In this document: piece by piece, positions 13,321 to 15,293 of the stretch
Layout of the letters: every line of letters starts with the position of its first letter
Position numbering within the stretch: position 1 is the first letter of the stretch
NCBI GenBank assembly: GCA_002083555.1
Contig: MSXN01000028.1
Span: 300-15,592, forward strand
Direction of reading: 5' to 3'
DNA: 15,293 nucleotides
From: Nitrospira sp. ST-bin5
GTDB lineage: Bacteria; Nitrospirota; Nitrospiria; Nitrospirales; Nitrospiraceae
Notes under the pieces: model-generated
Seen by the model: the letters and a program-made list of their open reading frames with translations, nothing else
The model's database searches: none
What the model was told of the DNA's origin: nothing
Position numbers and translations under genes: made by a program

Positions 13321-13751
13321 ACAGATGGGCGGTGGGTCTCATTAGTGTGCTTTGTCTGGTGATGCCGGCCTGTGCCGGAGCAAAGCCGGTACTGTATCCC
13401 AATCCGCATTTTCAATCTGTCGGGAAAGATGTTGCGGAGCAAGATATCGAAGCTTGCAAGCAATTGGCCGAGTCTGCCGGCGCGGAAGAGGGGAGCGGGA
13501 AAGCCGGACGTGTGGCCGGCAGTACGGCAGCCGGTGCGGGTATCGGCGCGGCCGCTGGTGCGGTCGGCGGCGCCATCTCCGGCGCCGCGGGGCATGGTTC
13601 TGCAATCGGGGCAGCGAGCGGGGCCGTGTGGGGATTGCTGACGGGGATTTTCAGTGCCGCTTTCGGGCCGTCCCATCCGCCGGAAGCCTATACGAATTTC
13701 GTGAATCGCTGCTTGCATGAAAAGGGGTATGAGGTGACGGGGTGGCAGTGA
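13317..13751 (+). CDS. Secreted glycine-zipper envelope protein, first of a tandem pair
   Basis: This 144-residue protein begins with a signal peptide (MNRWAVGLISVLCLVMPACAGA). Cleavage probably falls after AGA. A Cys lies in a poor lipobox (MPAC), so a lipoprotein is possible but less likely. The mature part starts with a charged segment (KDVAEQDIEACKQLAESAGAEE). A long Gly/Ala stretch with GxxxG repeats (AGAGIGAAAGAVGGAISGAAG) follows, the glycine-zipper pattern of outer-membrane-associated proteins such as OmpA-like or 17-kDa antigens. It ends in FVNRCLHEKGYEVTGWQ. The ATG at 13317 overlaps the DUF167 stop, so a longer upstream reading is rejected. It is paralogous to the gene at 13896. 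Confidence 0.85.
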   Translation: MNRWAVGLISVLCLVMPACAGAKPVLYPNPHFQSVGKDVAEQDIEACKQLAESAGAEEGSGKAGRVAGSTAAGAGIGAAAGAVGGAISGAAGHGSAIGAASGAVWGLLTGIFSAAFGPSHPPEAYTNFVNRCLHEKGYEVTGWQ

Positions 13752-13765
13752 GGGGGAGGGCCGGG

Positions 13766-13850
13766 TGAATCGGTGGGGTTCCTTGCTCGCTGTCCGCGCA
13801 CGATCAGAATGTGCTCGGACAATGCGCGCAGTCGGAACCTCACCGATTCA
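13766..13850 (+). repeat. Foldback intergenic element, full copy (copy 2)
   Basis: The outer arms at 13766-13782 and 13834-13850 are 17-base inverted repeats with one mismatch (TGAATCGGTGGGGTTCC and GGAACCTCACCGATTCA). Inside are the left core half TTGCTCGCTGTCCGCGCACG (13783-13802), an eight-base loop, and the right core half GTGCTCGGACAATGCGCGCA (13811-13830). TGTCC and GGACA can pair, and so can GCAC and GTGC, giving an inner stem-loop. It starts 15 bases after the first glycine-zipper stop, in the sense orientation of that gene. Confidence 0.78.
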
Positions 13851-13881
13851 TCTGGCGAAGTGAGAAGAGAAGAAAGAAATC

Positions 13882-13887
13882 GGAGGG
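13882..13887 (+). promoter_or_regulatory. Ribosome binding site deciding the GTG start at 13896
   Basis: GGAGGG lies eight bases before GTG at 13896. An in-frame upstream ATG at 13773 would place the start inside the foldback element and put about 40 charged residues before the signal peptide, so it is rejected. Confidence 0.65.
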
Positions 13888-13895
13888 TGCTAGCT

Positions 13896-14378
13896 GTGTC
13901 GAATCGATTGTGGCGGACATGTGTTGCAGTGATACTTCTGCTGAGTTTCGGGGCCTGTGCGGCGCCGGGGCCGGTGTTGCGCTCGAACAAGCATCTGCAA
14001 TTGAGCGGGAAGGAAGGGGCGGAACAGGATATTTCAGCCTGTCAGGACAAAGCGGAACGGGCCGGGTTGAAATCCGGAGTCAACCGCTCCGGGAGTATCG
14101 CCAGCGGCGGGGTGTTGGGATTGATCATTGGGGCGGCCGGTGGGGCTTCAGCCGGCTTGATCGGAGGCGGTGCCGGTGTGGTGATCGGCGCGGCAGCCGG
14201 TGGAGGGTTGGGGTTGATTGGCGGACTGGCAGCCGGTGCATACAAACCGGTTGACCCTGATCCGGCCTATGCCGACGTGGTCGTGCGCTGTCTTATCGGG
14301 AAGGGGTATGAAGTGAGCGGATGGGAGTGGGGGGGGGGGAGTGGCGGGCGACATCGGACAATGCTCTGTGCTCGCTGA
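13896..14378 (+). CDS. Glycine-zipper lipoprotein-like protein, second of a tandem pair, extended C-terminus
   Basis: This 160-residue protein starts at GTG 13896 with a signal peptide (VSNRLWRTCVAVILLLSFGACAAP) and a plausible lipobox (FGAC). It is paralogous to the preceding gene. Both have PVL, GK--AEQDI-AC early on, a long glycine-zipper region and an ending RCL--KGYEV-GW. The first copy stops just after GW with TGA, whereas this one has TGG (Trp145) at the matching position. TGG leads into a run of eleven G (14329-14339), and the frame continues for about 16 further residues (GGGSGGRHRTMLCAR) into the left arm of a foldback element. The tail looks accidental, through loss of the stop or a sequencing problem in the G-run. 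Confidence 0.8.
   Translation: MSNRLWRTCVAVILLLSFGACAAPGPVLRSNKHLQLSGKEGAEQDISACQDKAERAGLKSGVNRSGSIASGGVLGLIIGAAGGASAGLIGGGAGVVIGAAAGGGLGLIGGLAAGAYKPVDPDPAYADVVVRCLIGKGYEVSGWEWGGGSGGRHRTMLCAR
14329..14339 (+). repeat. Run of eleven G at the 3' end of the second glycine-zipper gene
   Basis: A homopolymer inside the apparent coding sequence. Loss or gain of one G gives a different and longer C-terminal tail; no early stop appears in any phase. It could be slippery (phase variable) or an assembly length error. Confidence 0.7.
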
Positions 14379-14465
14379 CCGCCCACGCAAGACTCTATCA
14401 AATGGTCAATTGAGGGCGGTGGTCGCTCAATGCGCGCAGTGGAGCATCGCCCGATGTCGCCCGCC
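14343..14465 (+). repeat. Foldback intergenic element, largest copy (copy 3)
   Basis: The outer arms at 14343-14366 and 14442-14465 are 24-base inverted repeats with two mismatches, sharing GGCGGGCGACATCGG and ATGCTC. The left core half is TGTGCTCGCTGACCGCCCAC (14367-14386) and the right core half is GTCGCTCAATGCGCGCAGTG (14422-14441). GACCGCCC (near 14377) can pair with GGGCGGTGGTC (near 14414). The element starts inside the apparent 3' end of the second glycine-zipper gene and fills the gap between convergent genes, so it could serve as a two-way transcription stop. Confidence 0.8.
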
Positions 14466-14503
14466 GGTATGAATTGGAAGATGATGGGGAGAGACTGTTC
14501 GAG

Positions 14504-15121
14504 TTAACAAAGGTTACTCTTGCAGTCGGTGACGACGAGGTTGGTTGCTTTTTCAGCGGCATCGAGGTCGATGGTCAGCCACGCGAGTCCCGCCGGTCCG
14601 TCTTCTTTTTGTGAGCTCCCCTCGATCATGCTGACGATGTAGTAGCGGCCGGCCGGAATTTTGGTGAACCAGAAGTGGCCGGTTGGATTGGCCCTGGTCG
14701 TGCGGAGATAGGGGACGAGACGTTTATCCGTTTCCAGTTGCCGGAAGGCTTCATGGGCACAGTTCACGGGCTGGTGAGTCGCCGCTGCGGCATCGGCTGC
14801 CGCCGGATCACCCAGTGACGAACAGACGGTGGCTCTCACGCTATGGTCGAACCAGTAGCGCGTGTACCGCGTGACAGGAATCAGATAGACCGGCGCACCG
14901 GCTTGGGTGACGGCTTTTCCCGACGAGCCCCCGAGGAAGACCTGGCCTGACAAGGTGCCATGACCTTTCTGTTTATAAACAGCGAACTCTTTTTCGTTGA
15001 AGACCGGAGGGGATGCGGGGCTCGATTCGACGGCAGTCCCCTGACTCAGGCAGAGGGTGCTGGCCAGGAGCAGCACTGTTACTCCGAGCGAGAGACGCTG
15101 GCCTGGTCGAAGAGTGGTCAT
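14504..15121 (-). CDS. Secreted beta-sandwich-like protein of unknown function
   Basis: This 205-residue protein has an N-terminal signal peptide (MTTLRPGQRLSLGVTVLLLASTLCLSQG). It continues with a section resembling carboxypeptidase-regulatory or Cna-B-like beta-sandwiches: GTLSGQVFLGG, GAPVYLIPVTRYT, then TTRANPTGHFWFTKIPAGRYYIVSMIEG, which is the pattern of a substituent-decorated beta-strand hairpin. Cysteines at about residues 100 and 121 and a late CKSNLC could form disulfides in the periplasm. The start overlaps the upstream gene's stop as ATGA, so the two are coupled. It converges on the glycine-zipper genes, with the largest foldback element in between. No enzymatic motif is apparent. 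Confidence 0.8.
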   Translation of the reverse strand: MTTLRPGQRLSLGVTVLLLASTLCLSQGTAVESSPASPPVFNEKEFAVYKQKGHGTLSGQVFLGGSSGKAVTQAGAPVYLIPVTRYTRYWFDHSVRATVCSSLGDPAAADAAAATHQPVNCAHEAFRQLETDKRLVPYLRTTRANPTGHFWFTKIPAGRYYIVSMIEGSSQKEDGPAGLAWLTIDLDAAEKATNLVVTDCKSNLC

Positions 15122-15293
15122 TTTGCCGAAGGCGCCGGTTCGTCGGGAGGAGCGGTTGTCGTGGCGGCCTTATGTTTCAGTGCACGGCCTTTGTCGGGGG
15201 TCGGGTCGGTAATGAGGCCGTAGATTTCCCGTCCCTCGTGCCCTTCCGGGAGATATTCGGTAATAGGCATGCCGTCTTCCCGCACAAACAGCA
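15118..15293 (-). CDS. 3' end of an unrecognised protein
   Basis: The gene enters from beyond the right edge. The last 57 residues are visible, including LFVREDGMPITEYLPEGHEG, then REIYGLITDPTPDKGRALKH and a Pro/Ala/Thr-rich tail ending PPDEPAPSAK. The tail looks like a flexible linker or exposed terminus. Its TGA overlaps the ATG of the secreted protein at 15121, so both are likely translated together. The visible part is too short to assign a family. Confidence 0.75.
   Translation of the reverse strand, partial: LFVREDGMPITEYLPEGHEGREIYGLITDPTPDKGRALKHKAATTTAPPDEPAPSAK

Noticed and set aside
13766..13850. Integron attC sites
   Set aside because: Variable palindromic arms recall attC, but the required GTTRRRY and RYYYAAC core ends are absent and no integrase is present.
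13773..13895. Longer N-terminus for the second glycine-zipper protein starting at ATG 13773
   Set aside because: It would begin inside the foldback element and put charged residues before the signal peptide; GTG 13896 has a good ribosome binding site.

Overview
The window is GC-rich, gene-dense bacterial DNA, with genes on both strands packed end to end and often overlapping by four bases. The gene set (a tandem-domain dCTP deaminase, a lysine 2,3-aminomutase-like radical SAM enzyme, the TIGR04283/TIGR04282 glycosyltransferase pair, a PAS-GAF hybrid histidine kinase, a CbbQ/NirQ-type ATPase and glycine-zipper envelope proteins) and its general style suggest Nitrospira or a close relative in Nitrospirota. 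That is an inference: there is no rRNA or other marker gene here.

Layout. (1) 1-155, minus: the 5' end of a small cysteine-containing protein, preceded by an excellent ribosome binding site. (2) 156-389: intergenic, filled by two foldback elements. (3) 390-7222, minus: a run of eight genes. In order of transcription they are an ATP-grasp-like protein, a glutaredoxin-like protein, the lysine 2,3-aminomutase homologue, a double dCTP deaminase, a small membrane protein, two glycosyltransferase-fold proteins and a short-chain dehydrogenase. From the aminomutase onward, gaps are between -4 and +27 bases, so this part is almost certainly one operon. (4) 7223-7449: a divergent control region with a good promoter and a perfect dyad in its spacer. 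(5) 7450-12056, plus: a YkgJ-DUF2156 fusion, translationally coupled to a 1036-residue hybrid histidine kinase. (6) 12154-14378, plus: a CbbQ/NirQ-type AAA+ ATPase, a DUF167 protein and two tandem glycine-zipper envelope proteins. (7) 14379-14503: a convergent gap with a large foldback element. (8) 14504-15293, minus: a secreted beta-sandwich-like protein, coupled to the 3' end of a further gene that runs off the window.

The most interesting signal is not a gene. Four intergenic copies of a foldback element occur at about 182-253, 267-383, 13766-13850 and 14343-14465. They share a core: a left half near TGCTCGCTGNCCGCGCAC and a right half near GCTCGSTCAATGCGCGCAG. Each copy is enclosed by its own inverted-repeat arms, and the arms have unrelated sequence from copy to copy. 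Short complementary segments inside the core also co-vary. All copies lie downstream of a stop codon in the sense orientation of the gene before them, three of them within about 15 bases of it or overlapping the reading frame. This looks like a selected RNA or single-stranded DNA structure. In the last copy the upstream gene appears to have lost its stop codon in an 11-G run and now reads into the element.

The window has no RNA genes that I recognise, no CRISPR array and no insertion sequence. No gene-free stretch exceeds about 235 bases.
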